Below, piece after piece: positions 40,426-49,209 of a DNA stretch of 64,000 bases. Source of the stretch: Streptomyces fuscichromogenes (GTDB lineage Bacteria; Actinomycetota; Actinomycetes; Streptomycetales; Streptomycetaceae); assembly GCF_014645815.1 (NCBI RefSeq), contig NZ_BMML01000019.1, positions 62,001 to 126,000 of the forward strand. The letters are read 5' to 3'. Both the position numbers and the translations under genes were made by a program. Within the stretch, counting starts at the first letter, position 1; each line of letters begins with the position of its first letter. The notes under the pieces are model-generated. The model searched no databases. It saw nothing but the letters and a program-made list of their open reading frames with translations, and was not told the DNA's origin.

Positions 40426-41271
40426 GTGAACGAAGCCATACCCGTCGTCCGGGTCACCGCGCACGGGACCGCCAAGCTGATGCCCGATGTCGATCGCGAG
40501 CGGGCCTGGTTGCTGACCGTCGACGGGGCGCCGCAGTCGTATGTGGATCTCGACGAGCCGACGCATCTCGAGTTCGAGTACGCCCGGCGGCTGGGGCATG
40601 TGCTGGACGCCGTGGCGGAGGCCGGCGCACCCCTGGACGTGCTGCATCTCGGCGGGGGCGCCTGCACGCTGCCCCGGTACGTGGCGACGACCCGGCCCGG
40701 TTCCCGGCAGGACGTCGTGGACGCCGACCGGGAGCTGCTGGAGCTGGTCACCGAGCACCTGCCGTGGGCGGACGGCACCGGGATCACCCTGCACGCCGCC
40801 GACGCGCGCGGCTGGCTGGAAGCGGCGCCCGCGGACTCGGCGGACGTAATGATCGCGGACGTCTTCGGCGGGTCCCGGATCCCCGCGCACCTGACCTCGC
40901 TGGGCTACGCGCGGGAGGCCGAGCGGGTGCTCAGGAGCGACGGAATCTATCTGGCCAACCTCGCGGACTCCGCCCCCTTCGACTTCCTGCGCTCCCAACT
41001 CGCCACGTTCGCCGTCGTCTTCGAGGAGCTGGCGCTCATCGCCGAGCCCGGCGTGCTGCGCGGGCGGCGGTTCGGCAACGCGGTGCTCATCGCCTCGCAC
41101 CGGCCGATCGACGCCGGTGCGCTGGCCCGTCGTACGGCCGCCGACGCCTTCCCTGCGCGGGTCGAACACGGGTCGGCGCTGCGGGAGTTCGTCGGCGCGG
41201 CCCGGCCGGTCGGGGACCCGGCCGCCGTACCGTCACCCGAGCCCCCCGGCGGAACGTTCGGGATCGGGTGA
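40426..41271 (+). CDS. spermidine-synthase-like methyltransferase-fold protein
   Basis: The 281-residue Rossmann-fold protein has VLHLGGGACTLPRYVATTRP as the SAM/dcSAM glycine loop and VVDADRELLEL as the following acidic loop, as in spermidine synthases. Streptomyces lacks a conventional speE operon here, so transfer of aminopropyl groups is only a family-level suggestion. CACAAT lies 6 nt upstream of the GTG start, suggesting a leaderless message. The 3' end overlaps the convergent MFS gene by 39 bp. Confidence 0.8.
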   Translation: MNEAIPVVRVTAHGTAKLMPDVDRERAWLLTVDGAPQSYVDLDEPTHLEFEYARRLGHVLDAVAEAGAPLDVLHLGGGACTLPRYVATTRPGSRQDVVDADRELLELVTEHLPWADGTGITLHAADARGWLEAAPADSADVMIADVFGGSRIPAHLTSLGYAREAERVLRSDGIYLANLADSAPFDFLRSQLATFAVVFEELALIAEPGVLRGRRFGNAVLIASHRPIDAGALARRTAADAFPARVEHGSALREFVGAARPVGDPAAVPSPEPPGGTFGIG

Positions 41272-42561
41272 GGCCGGCGACGGCCGGGCGGAGACCGGGA
41301 CCGTGCGGCGGGTGAGGTTGCGCACCTCCGGCACGAACAGCACCGCCGCCGTGACGGCGACCACCACACCCGCGCAGCCCCACAGGGCCGGGCCCCGGCC
41401 GAAGGCGTCCTCCGCGGGACCCGCCAGCGCCGTCGCCAGGGGCAGCAGGGAGACGGAGCCGAACCAGTCGTAGGCCGAGACCCGGGAGAGCTTCTCCTCG
41501 GGGATCTCCTGGTGCAGCGCGGTCATCCAGGAGACGCCGAAGACCTCGACCGTCGTACCCGCCACGAACATCACCGCGCACAGGGCCGCCACGGGGACCG
41601 GTACCGCCAGCGCCGCCGAGGGCAGGGCCAGCGGGAAGATGCACAGGGTGCCGGTGAACAGCAGGCGGCGGGGTTTCCAGCGGGTCATCAGCAGGGCGCC
41701 GGCCACCGTGCCCGCGCCGAACGCGGCCAGCGCCAGACCCCATGGACCGGGTCCGCCCAGGCTGTCGCGGGCCACCAGCGGGCCGTAGACCGCGTCGGCG
41801 GCGCCCACCACCGCGTTCGCGACCGAGAACTGGACGACGATCCCCCACAGCCAGGGGCGGCCCGCGAACTCCCGCCAGCCCTCCCGGAGATCGGCCAGCA
41901 TCCCCTCGCCCGGGGCGCGCGGCGGGATATGGCTGACGTCGAGGAACGAGCGCAGCGCACCGGCGACCGCGAACGCCGCCGAGTCCACCGCCAGCACCCA
42001 GCCGGGACCCACCGCGGCCACCAGCACGCCGCCCAGAGCCGCGCCCCCGAGGGCGGCGCTCTGCATCGCCATCCGGAACACCGCGAACGCGCGGCCCGCC
42101 TGGTCGCCGCTCACCGAGGACAACAGCATGCCCTCCGCCGCCGGGCCGAAGAACGCCTGGCCGGTGCCGCCCAGCGCGGTGAGCAGCATCATCTGCCACA
42201 GCCGGGGGTCGCCGGTGAGCACGAGGACGGCGAAGGCGCCCTGGGAGAGGAAGTTGAGGGCGTTGGCCGCGACCATCACCCGGTGACGGGGGAAACGGTC
42301 CGCCACCGCGCCGCCGACGAGCAGGAACAGCACCAGCGGGAAGGTGCGGGCCGCGGCCACCAGGCCGACGTCCCCGCCGTCGCCGCCCGCGTCCAGCACG
42401 GCGAACGCGGCGGCGATCAGGGAGCCGTTGGCGCCCAGGCTCGTCACGATCGTCGCCGCGGTCAGCAGGCTGTAGTTGCGGCCCGCCCAGGCGGGTCTGC
42501 GCAGGCGGGACGGGGTGCCGGCGGCGCCGGGGGAGTCGGGGGAGCCGGAGGTGGAGGTCAC
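41233..42561 (-). CDS. MFS transporter (enterobactin-exporter/EntS-like)
   Basis: The 442-residue protein has twelve hydrophobic segments and a central loop with the conserved VADRFPRHRVMVAANALNF motif between helices 2 and 3, as in MFS_3 exporters. The GTG at 42561 (VTSTSGSPDSPG) starts before the first helix. The frame remains open upstream through a 30-bp minisatellite, which would add about 90 residues of ACGPDSRARG-like repeats; this looks like non-coding sequence. The substrate is unknown. Confidence 0.86.
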   Translation of the reverse strand: MTSTSGSPDSPGAAGTPSRLRRPAWAGRNYSLLTAATIVTSLGANGSLIAAAFAVLDAGGDGGDVGLVAAARTFPLVLFLLVGGAVADRFPRHRVMVAANALNFLSQGAFAVLVLTGDPRLWQMMLLTALGGTGQAFFGPAAEGMLLSSVSGDQAGRAFAVFRMAMQSAALGGAALGGVLVAAVGPGWVLAVDSAAFAVAGALRSFLDVSHIPPRAPGEGMLADLREGWREFAGRPWLWGIVVQFSVANAVVGAADAVYGPLVARDSLGGPGPWGLALAAFGAGTVAGALLMTRWKPRRLLFTGTLCIFPLALPSAALAVPVPVAALCAVMFVAGTTVEVFGVSWMTALHQEIPEEKLSRVSAYDWFGSVSLLPLATALAGPAEDAFGRGPALWGCAGVVVAVTAAVLFVPEVRNLTRRTVPVSARPSPASPDPERSAGGLG

Positions 42562-42630
42562 CGCCCGACTATCCCCGCGAAGAGCCCGCCTTGCCAATCC
42601 GATTCCCGGGCATCCCGTTCCGGGGCACCG

Positions 42631-42890
42631 CAGGCCCGGGAATCCCCCCTGGGGACCTCGCGCTCGGGAATCCTGCCCCCGGGCACCTCGCGCTCGGGAA
42701 TCCGGTCCGCAGGCACCTCGCGCTCGGGAATCCGGTCCGCGGGCGTCCCGTGCCCGGGAATCCGGTCCGCAGGCACCTCGCGCTCGGGAATCCGGTCCGC
42801 AGGCGTTCCGTGCCCGGGAATCCGGTCCGCAGGCACCTCGCACCCGGGAATCCGGTCCGCGGGCGTCCCGTTCCCCGGCATCCGGTGTGC
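42631..42890. repeat. 30-bp minisatellite, about nine units
   Basis: Units contain CGGGAATCCGGTCCGC every 30 bp (42665, 42695, 42725, 42755, 42785, 42815, 42845) with degraded units at each end. Two variants, GCACCTCGCGCT- and GCGTCCCGTGCC-, partly alternate. It occupies the space between the starts of the MFS gene and the end of the next gene. All three frames stay open on each strand because the unit is a multiple of three. Confidence 0.92.
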
Positions 42891-42928
42891 GGGTGCCTGA
42901 GTCCGGGGCGTCCGCTGTCCCGCCGCCG

Positions 42929-43924
42929 TCAGCTCCCGGTCGGGGTGCCGTGCAGGCGGACCGTGCTGAGGATCTTCATGATCGTCGCCGTCGGGACCTC
43001 GCCGCTCACTCCCCTGGCGCCGTAGAAGTCCCACGAGACCAGGTCGCCGGCCGAGTTCTCGAAGCCGAACGTGATCGCCTTGCCGTCGCCCGCGCACTTG
43101 CCCTTCTGCGGGCTGTTCGTCGAACGCGCCCAGGCGTAGGCGCCCTTGAGGCCCGACGCGGTGGTGTAGGCGGTGGACTTCTTGTCGTAGGTGATCGTCT
43201 TCTTGTCCGGCTGTGTGTAGCCGCCGTACACCCACCAGGGGACCTCCCGGACGGCCGCGTCGCCCGGTGTCTTCGCGCCGCTCTCGCCCTTGGTGCCCAC
43301 TGCCGCCAGGGCGGTGTCCTCGGTCCTGCCGTCCTTGTCGTCGTCGCTCGTGCACCACTTCGACTTGTACTGGGCGGGCGCCGACATCGTGATGATCGGC
43401 TTGCCGTCCGAGTCCTCGAAGCCGACGGACGTCCCCGAGGTCAGCACCTCCCAGCCGGCCGGCACGTCGAAGGCCGTGCCCCACTTGGGGTTCACGACGG
43501 TCTTCCAGCCCGCGACCGTCGGCTTCTCGGTCGAGTCGTCGCCGCGCGGGCTGTCGTCCGAGGACGCCGACGCGGACGCGGAGGCGGCCGGCGAGTGGGT
43601 CGCCTGCTGGTTCTTGCCGGTGTCCGCCTTGTCGTCCTTCTTGCCGCCGAGGACCAGGAACCCGGTAACCCCGGCCGCCACCACGACGGCGGTCGCCGCG
43701 ATGATCGCGACCAGCTTCGTACGGTCGCCGCCCCCGCCCCCGCCCTGCGGGGTGCCGGCGGGCCCGGCCGGGCCCCACTGCGGCTGCTGCCCGTACCCGC
43801 CCTGCTGCGGGTACTGCTGGTAGCCGGGCTGCTGGTACGGGTTCGGTTGCTGGTAACCCGGTTGCTGATACGGGTTGTTCTGCGGGTACTGCTCGCCCCC
43901 TGGCGGCTGCTGTTCTGGCCACAT
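42929..43924 (-). CDS. single-pass membrane protein with Q/P/G-rich cytoplasmic tail
   Basis: The 331-residue protein starts at 43924. The N-terminus (about 1-65) is Pro/Gln/Tyr/Gly-rich with NPYQQPGYQQ repeats. One membrane helix follows (about 70-92, KLVAIIAATAVVVAAGVTGF), then a Ser/Ala/Asp-rich stalk and an external domain (about 135-331) with VPAGWEVL, WCTSDDDKDGR and KGKCAGDGKAI. This layout is common among uncharacterised Streptomyces membrane proteins. The Cys pair may form a disulfide. Confidence 0.85.
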   Translation of the reverse strand: MWPEQQPPGGEQYPQNNPYQQPGYQQPNPYQQPGYQQYPQQGGYGQQPQWGPAGPAGTPQGGGGGGDRTKLVAIIAATAVVVAAGVTGFLVLGGKKDDKADTGKNQQATHSPAASASASASSDDSPRGDDSTEKPTVAGWKTVVNPKWGTAFDVPAGWEVLTSGTSVGFEDSDGKPIITMSAPAQYKSKWCTSDDDKDGRTEDTALAAVGTKGESGAKTPGDAAVREVPWWVYGGYTQPDKKTITYDKKSTAYTTASGLKGAYAWARSTNSPQKGKCAGDGKAITFGFENSAGDLVSWDFYGARGVSGEVPTATIMKILSTVRLHGTPTGS

Positions 43925-44041
43925 GGCTCGTAACCCTAGTCCCGCCATGGACATGATCCGGTCACCGGTGTCCGTCGGGACCGCCACGATGGCGGCGATC
44001 ACGGCGGCTGGTCTGGCCAGATTCGGCTACTCGTGAGTAAC

Positions 44042-44503
44042 ATGACCGTCATGAGCACTGACCAGATGTCGATCGGCGAGATGCTCGCCGCCACGGTCCC
44101 GATGGTGCGGACCCTCAACCTGGAGTACCTGGAGACCACTCCGGAGCGGGCCGTGCTGTCCCTGCCGGACCAGGGCGAATTCCACAACCACATCGGCGGC
44201 CCGCACGCGGGCGCGATGTTCACCCTCGCCGAGTCCGCGAGCGGCGCGATCGTGCTCGCCGCCTTCGGCGACCAGCTCTCCCGGGCCGTACCGCTGGCCG
44301 TCAGTGCCGAGATCGCCTACAAGAAGGTCGCCCTCGGCCCGGTCAGGGCCACCGCGGTCCTGGGCCGTCCGGCCGCCGACGTCGTCGCCGAACTCGACGC
44401 GGGCAAGCGCCCCGAGTTCCCGGTCACCGTCGCCATCACGCGCGAGGACGGCGCGGTCACCGGCGAGATGACGGTCGTCTGGACCCTCCGTCCCAACGGC
44501 TGA
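44042..44503 (+). CDS. hotdog-fold DUF4442 protein
   Basis: About 153 residues of the PaaI-like hotdog fold: FHNHIGGPHAGAMFTLAESASGAIVLA is the central helix region, followed by LAVSAEIAYKKVALGPVRAT. DUF4442 members resemble acyl-CoA thioesterases, but catalysis has not been shown for most. The start is uncertain among GTG 44033, ATG 44042 and ATG 44051; no clear ribosome site precedes any. Confidence 0.85.
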   Translation: MTVMSTDQMSIGEMLAATVPMVRTLNLEYLETTPERAVLSLPDQGEFHNHIGGPHAGAMFTLAESASGAIVLAAFGDQLSRAVPLAVSAEIAYKKVALGPVRATAVLGRPAADVVAELDAGKRPEFPVTVAITREDGAVTGEMTVVWTLRPNG

Positions 44504-44520
44504 GCGGTTCCGTGAACGCC

Positions 44521-44556
44521 GGACGGGGTGCGGGCCGCCGGGCCCGCACCCCGTCC
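44521..44556. terminator. 16-bp stem hairpin between convergent genes
   Basis: 44521-44536 pairs perfectly with 44541-44556 around a GCCG loop, placed between the DUF4442 stop and the galU stop. Probably a bidirectional terminator. Confidence 0.85.
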
Positions 44557-44570
44557 TTCACCGGGGCCGC

Positions 44571-45530
44571 TCAGGCGGCGCGGCGCTCCTCGCGCCCGGC
44601 CCCGGCGTCCTCCAGACCCGCCACGAAGTCCTTGAGCCATGCCGTGAACTCCGGTCCCAGGTCCGGGCGTTCGCAGGCGAGCCGGACCACCGTGCGCAGG
44701 TAGTCGCCCTTGTCGCCGGTGTCGTAGCGCAGTCCGTCGAAGACCACGCCGTGCACCGTGCCGGCCGCGGCCAGGTCCTGCAGCGCGTCCGTCAGCTGGA
44801 TCTCGCCGCCCCGGCCGGGCGCGGTCCGCTCCAGGACGTCGAACACCTCGGGATCGAGGACATAGCGGCCGATGACCGCGTAGTTGCTGGGCGCCTGCTC
44901 CGGGGACGGCTTCTCCACCAGGCCGGTCACCCTGACCACGCCGCTCTCGCCGGTCGGTTCGACGGCGGCGCAGCCGTAGAGGTGGACCTGTGACGGGTCG
45001 ACCTCCATCAGCGCGACGACACTGCCCTGGTGGCGGTCGCGGACGTCGAGCATCTGGCTGAGCAGGGTCTCGCGGGCGTCGATCAGGTCGTCGCCGAGGA
45101 GCACCGCGAAGGGCTGGTCGCCCACGTGGTGCCTGGCGCACAGCACCGCGTGGCCGAGGCCGAGCGGGTCGCCCTGGCGGATGTGGTGGATGTCGGCGAG
45201 CCGCGCGGGATCGCGTACGGCGTCCAGGCGCACGGTGTCGCCCTTGGCGGCCAGCGCCTGCTCCAGTTCGAAGGCGTTGTCGAAGTGGTCCTCGATGGCC
45301 CGCTTGTGCCGGCCGGTGACCATGAGGATGTCGTCGAGCCCGGCCTTGGCGGCCTCCTCGACGACGTACTGGATGGCCGGCTTGTCGACGACCGGCAGCA
45401 TCTCCTTCGGGGTCGCCTTGGTGGCGGGCAGGAACCGGGTGCCGAGCCCGGCGGCCGGGACGACGGCCTTGCGCACCGGCCGGGGGGACGTGGGGGCGGG
45501 TGAGGAGTGGGGGGCGATCATGCGGCCCAT
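44571..45530 (-). CDS. galU: UTP-glucose-1-phosphate uridylyltransferase
   Basis: The 319-residue nucleotidyltransferase has KAVVPAAGLGTRFLPATKAT, PKEMLPVVDKPAIQYVVEEA and the metal-binding GDDLID. It makes UDP-glucose for cell-envelope sugars and glycosylation. The start at 45530 (MGRMIAPHSS) or 45521 is uncertain; a longer frame reaches 45752 but the extra residues look non-coding. The C-terminal tail ends EDAGAGREERRAA. Confidence 0.92.
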   Translation of the reverse strand: MGRMIAPHSSPAPTSPRPVRKAVVPAAGLGTRFLPATKATPKEMLPVVDKPAIQYVVEEAAKAGLDDILMVTGRHKRAIEDHFDNAFELEQALAAKGDTVRLDAVRDPARLADIHHIRQGDPLGLGHAVLCARHHVGDQPFAVLLGDDLIDARETLLSQMLDVRDRHQGSVVALMEVDPSQVHLYGCAAVEPTGESGVVRVTGLVEKPSPEQAPSNYAVIGRYVLDPEVFDVLERTAPGRGGEIQLTDALQDLAAAGTVHGVVFDGLRYDTGDKGDYLRTVVRLACERPDLGPEFTAWLKDFVAGLEDAGAGREERRAA

Positions 45531-45935
45531 GCTCGCCCGCCGGGATGAGAGAGGGCCGGGAGAAGCATGGGAGGCGGCTGTGGAACTCCGCGTTCCGCCA
45601 CGGGGGACCGGGGCCGTCCGGGAGTTGAAGATTTCGTGTGCCATCGGGGTCCTGGCGCACACAAGTTGAACCTGTGCGGCCGCTGAATCCCGACCGGGCG
45701 TGGATACCGCCGGTAACTTATCTGAATTCCCATCTCTTTGAACTTGGGTCACCTCAACTTCTTGTTTCCTGTGAGACGTGTGTGCAAAGGTGAGCCACCC
45801 CGCGGGAGGGTCCGGAGAACGGTACGGCCACCAAGCCGGCCGTTATGGACCTGAAAAGGTACGCACCAATCAGCACCGCATTCCGTCAGGGCGCCCATTC
45901 GCATGCCGCCCTGCGGCTCGGAAGGAAATGGTTCA
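45531..45935. other. 405-bp divergent spacer with an AT-rich core
   Basis: No gene is supported. The stretch 45715-45775 is clearly less GC-rich than its surroundings and probably holds the divergent promoters of galU and the sigma-like fusion gene; I cannot pick a single convincing -35/-10 pair. Confidence 0.5.
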
Positions 45936-47810
45936 GTGCAATCCCCCTACCCCCCACGCCCGCCGTACCCGCCTCGCCCCGGTTCGGCCCCAGGGGAGTC
46001 CGACCGCGATCTCGTCGCCCAGCTCACCGGCGCCCCCGCGGCCAGACACCATGCCGTCGCCCTGCTGCTCGCCCGACACTGGCACGCCACCTGTGACTAC
46101 GCCGTCGTCTGCCTGGCCGCCGCCACGCCCACCGCCCAGCTCGTCGCCAGCGCCGCCTTCGAGCGGGTCCTCGGCAGGCTGGCCGGCGGCGCGGTGGGCG
46201 GGGCGCTGCGTCCGCAGCTCCTCGTGGCCGTACGGGAGACGGTCCGCGCCTGGGCCGCCGACGAGGCCATTTCGGTGGTCGCACCGGAACTGCGCAAGAC
46301 CACCGGCGGTCGCGGACTCGGTGCCGCGAGACCCGGCACCCCCGAAAGGCGGCAACTCGCGGAGCGTGCTTTCCAGGCCCTTCCGGGAGCCTCGCAATGC
46401 CTCCTCTGGCACACCGAGGTCGAAGCCGAACCCATAAACATACCCGCTGGTCTGCTGGGTGTCGACACGGCAACCGCGACGGCCGCACTGGATCAGGCCC
46501 GCGAACAATTCCGGATCGGATTGGTACGCACCCATCGGGAACTCGCACCCTCGAAGGAATGCCGCTTCTACAACCGGCTCCTCGACGTTCCCATTCGCCG
46601 GGGCGGCTCTCTGCTCCCCGATGTGCAAAGACATCTCACCGAGTGCCGGTACTGCCGGCACGCCGCCGAACAGCTCAGCCATTTCGACACCGGCCTGGAG
46701 GTGCTGCTCGCCGAGACCGTGCTCGGCTGGGGAGCCCGCCGTTACCTCGACGCGCGGACCGCCCGCGGCGCGGTCGTCGAGGCCTGGCCGGACGGAGGCG
46801 AACCGGCGGCCACGGCGGCGCTCGGCGGACGGCACCGCATCGTGTCCGGGAGCGGGCGGCGCAAGGCCGTGCTGGCCGGTGCCGGCCTGGTCTCCCTCGC
46901 GCTGCTCGCCACCGTGCTCGTGGCCAAGGGCTGGACCGACGACAACGGCGTCCCGCGTCCCGGCGCCGCCACCTGGGGAGCCCCGGGCGGCACCACCACC
47001 CGGCCCGGCCCCACGGCGAACCCGCCCTCCTCGGGCTCCCCGTCCCCGGCCTCCGTGGGCGAACCCGTCGAGATCGCCCACGGCCGGCTGCGCGCCCTCG
47101 ACGCCGGGCTCTGCGCCGACGTGCGCGGGGGCCGGCCGCGGGTCGGCGCGGAACTGCGGCTCGGCCCGTGCTCGGACGCCGGGTCCCAGCAGTGGTCGTA
47201 CCAGGACGACGGCCTGCTGCGCAGCGCGCTCGACCCCACCCTGTGCGTCGCCGCCGACCCGGGTGCGCACAGTGTGGTGGTCGCCGGCTGTCTGGTGCAC
47301 GCGGGAGAGGTGTCGTACGACCTGACGGTGCGCGGGGAACTCCTGCTGCGCTGGGACAAGGGCCTCGCGCTGGCCGCGGACGGCACCCGGGTGGTCGTGG
47401 CCCGGCGCAGCGGGTCGGCCGGGCAGCGCTGGGAGCTGGAGTCGGGGGAGGGCGGAGTCGCGGTGACTCCGCAGCCCGCGGCCCCCGCGCCGCAGCAGGG
47501 CGGGTCGGCCGGGACGCCCGCGCCATCGCTTCCGATGGTTCCGCAGGGCGACCCCGGTGAGCCGCAGGAGCCGTACGGCACGCGGGTCGCGCAGGCCGGA
47601 TCCCCTCGGCGTCCCGGCGCCGTCACACCGCCCGCACCCCGTGAGACCGTGAGCTCGCTCTCCGAGGCGGTCGGCGGCATCCTGCCCCCGGCACCTGCCA
47701 CCGTGACGAACGTCCTGAACTCCGTTCCGGACGTCGTGGGCGCAGTGGGCGCAGTGGGCGGAGTGGGCGCGGTCGGCGGAGTAGGTGGAGTGGCCGGGCT
47801 GCTCGGCTGA
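45936..47810 (+). CDS. sigma-factor-like / anti-sigma zinc-finger / membrane / ricin-lectin fusion protein
   Basis: The 624-residue protein starts at GTG after AAGGAA. Residues about 20-120 and 135-190 resemble the region 2 and region 4 folds of ECF sigma factors (region-4-like LPGASQCLLWHTEVEAEPIN then GLLGVDTATATAALDQAREQ). HLTECRYCRHAAEQL at about 230 is the His-x3-Cys-x2-Cys element of zinc-binding anti-sigma factors. A membrane helix (about 307-330), a Pro/Ser/Thr stalk, and an external ricin-type domain (about 378-500, with GLCADVRGG, LGPCSDAGSQQWSY, LCVAADP) follow. It ends in a Gly/Val repeat. A carbohydrate-sensing membrane regulator is inferred. Confidence 0.78.
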   Translation: MQSPYPPRPPYPPRPGSAPGESDRDLVAQLTGAPAARHHAVALLLARHWHATCDYAVVCLAAATPTAQLVASAAFERVLGRLAGGAVGGALRPQLLVAVRETVRAWAADEAISVVAPELRKTTGGRGLGAARPGTPERRQLAERAFQALPGASQCLLWHTEVEAEPINIPAGLLGVDTATATAALDQAREQFRIGLVRTHRELAPSKECRFYNRLLDVPIRRGGSLLPDVQRHLTECRYCRHAAEQLSHFDTGLEVLLAETVLGWGARRYLDARTARGAVVEAWPDGGEPAATAALGGRHRIVSGSGRRKAVLAGAGLVSLALLATVLVAKGWTDDNGVPRPGAATWGAPGGTTTRPGPTANPPSSGSPSPASVGEPVEIAHGRLRALDAGLCADVRGGRPRVGAELRLGPCSDAGSQQWSYQDDGLLRSALDPTLCVAADPGAHSVVVAGCLVHAGEVSYDLTVRGELLLRWDKGLALAADGTRVVVARRSGSAGQRWELESGEGGVAVTPQPAAPAPQQGGSAGTPAPSLPMVPQGDPGEPQEPYGTRVAQAGSPRRPGAVTPPAPRETVSSLSEAVGGILPPAPATVTNVLNSVPDVVGAVGAVGGVGAVGGVGGVAGLLG

Positions 47811-48092
47811 CGTCCGCGCCGGGCCCCGCCTCGCCGCCTGCCCCGGGTGCCGGGCGAACCGGCCCTCGGGGTGCGGTTGTTGTACCGACCGGGCCTCGGC
47901 ATGATGGACGCGGTACGCCGCGTGCCGTGCACCACCGTAGATCGCCGTCGTCCGACACCGACACCTCACCGTGACGGGGCTCGGCGGGGATTCCGGTCGC
48001 GACATGGCGTCGGTCTTCTGCCCGCGCCGCGGCCCGCGTCACGCGGAGACGTTCGACAGGACAGACGTTTCGACAGGATCAGGACGGGAAGC
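47811..48092. other. 280-bp spacer
   Basis: No supported gene or strong hairpin seen between the ricin-domain protein and the DUF1707 gene. Confidence 0.4.
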
Positions 48093-48755
48093 ATGCCGGG
48101 AGAGATGTCGCCCACCGGGAAGCCCGTCGGCCCCGGCTCGCCGCCCGAGCTGCGGGCCTCCCACGCCGACCGGGACCGGGTGGTGGATGTGCTGCGGATC
48201 GCGGCCGGGGACGGCCTGCTGACCGCGGACGAACTGGACGAGCGCCTGGAAGCCGCCCTGTCGGCGCGGACCCTGAGCGAACTGGCCCCGCTCACCGCCG
48301 ACCTGCCGCCCGTATCGGCCGGCGTCGGCGCGGTCGGGGCGGAAGCCAAGGACGTGGTGCGGATCGAACAGGTCCACAGCAGTGCGGTCGAGTGGGTGGG
48401 GCGCTGGGTGGTTCCGCGCAGGCTGGAACTCGCGGTGACCTACTGCGACGTGACGCTCGACTTCACGGACGCGGTCATCACGCACGACACCCTGCGGATC
48501 GACGTGGCGATGGCGGGCAAGACGCTGACGCTGATCACACGGCCGGGTGTCGTGGTCGACACCGATGGTCTGTTGCTGGTGCATACCAAGGCCAAGTACC
48601 GCCAGGAGTCCACGAGTTCGGGTACCCGGCCCGCGCTGCGGGTGGAACTGGTCGGTGAGAAGGCCCACGGTCGTGTCGTGGTACGGCCCGCCCGTCGGAC
48701 GTTCGTGCAGTGGCTGCTGCGTGGCCGTTCGCACGGCGCGGACCGTCACTCCTGA
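48093..48755 (+). CDS. DUF1707 domain protein
   Basis: The 220-residue protein has the DUF1707 motif ELRASHADRDRVVDVLRIAA then GDGLLTADELDERLEAALSA at about 20-62. A beta-rich C-terminal domain with VTYCDVTLDFTDAVI and LTLITRPGVVVDTDG resembles the LiaF/DUF2154 beta-helix fold. It may start at 48093 or 48105. DUF1707 proteins are regulators or membrane-associated proteins of unknown mechanism. The 3' end overlaps the convergent DUF6980 gene by 10 bp. Confidence 0.85.
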   Translation: MPGEMSPTGKPVGPGSPPELRASHADRDRVVDVLRIAAGDGLLTADELDERLEAALSARTLSELAPLTADLPPVSAGVGAVGAEAKDVVRIEQVHSSAVEWVGRWVVPRRLELAVTYCDVTLDFTDAVITHDTLRIDVAMAGKTLTLITRPGVVVDTDGLLLVHTKAKYRQESTSSGTRPALRVELVGEKAHGRVVVRPARRTFVQWLLRGRSHGADRHS

Positions 48756-49060
48756 GGCAGTGAGGCCAACCACCGTTCGTCGCGGAACTCGGGCGGGACC
48801 TCGTCCTGCCCCGGATCGATCCCGCGGCGTTCCAGTTCGTCGAACCACCTGTCCCGTTGCGACTCGGGGAGGCGCCGGCCGCACCAGGGGCAGAACCCGA
48901 TGGTGACGCTCGACGTGCCGCCGTCATGGATGATCAGGCCGTACTCCTGGAATGCGGCGTTGAACGCGACCAGCGTGTCCGGGCAGGCGAAGGGGTCGGC
49001 GTGCCGGTCGCAGGGCACGTCGACGCGGCTGTTCATCGCCTCGCAGCAGTGGGTGGTCAT
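48746..49060 (-). CDS. DUF6980-like cysteine-rich small protein
   Basis: The 104-residue protein has CCEAMNSRVDVPCDRH, ACPDTLVAF and FCPWCGRRLP, giving six cysteines consistent with zinc binding, and WFDELERRGIDPGQDEVPP near the C-terminus. Similar proteins are grouped, as I recall, in DUF6980. The function is unknown. It is convergent with the DUF1707 gene. Confidence 0.8.
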   Translation of the reverse strand: MTTHCCEAMNSRVDVPCDRHADPFACPDTLVAFNAAFQEYGLIIHDGGTSSVTIGFCPWCGRRLPESQRDRWFDELERRGIDPGQDEVPPEFRDERWLASLPQE

Positions 49061-49209
49061 GACCTCGGGTCTTCGTCGATCGGGTGCCGTCCAGAAGTAG
49101 ATCAGACGCGCCGACCGCGCGCGAGGACGGTCGGCTGGCGCCGACTTCGGTTCCTGTCGGCCGGGTGCGCTTTTCTTGTGCAGATCGTTGACACGGGTCA
49201 CTGCTGGAT

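Noticed and set aside
42562..42843. Repeat-rich N-terminus for the MFS transporter
   Set aside because: Encoded by the minisatellite; a GTG close to the first membrane helix is more likely. Kept as a testable point in findings.
42631..42890. CRISPR array
   Set aside because: The repeats are contiguous 30-bp units without unique spacers and there are no cas genes.
47735..47805. Regulatory repeat GTGGGCGCA
   Set aside because: It lies in frame at the 3' end of the ricin-domain gene and simply encodes a Gly/Val-rich tail.
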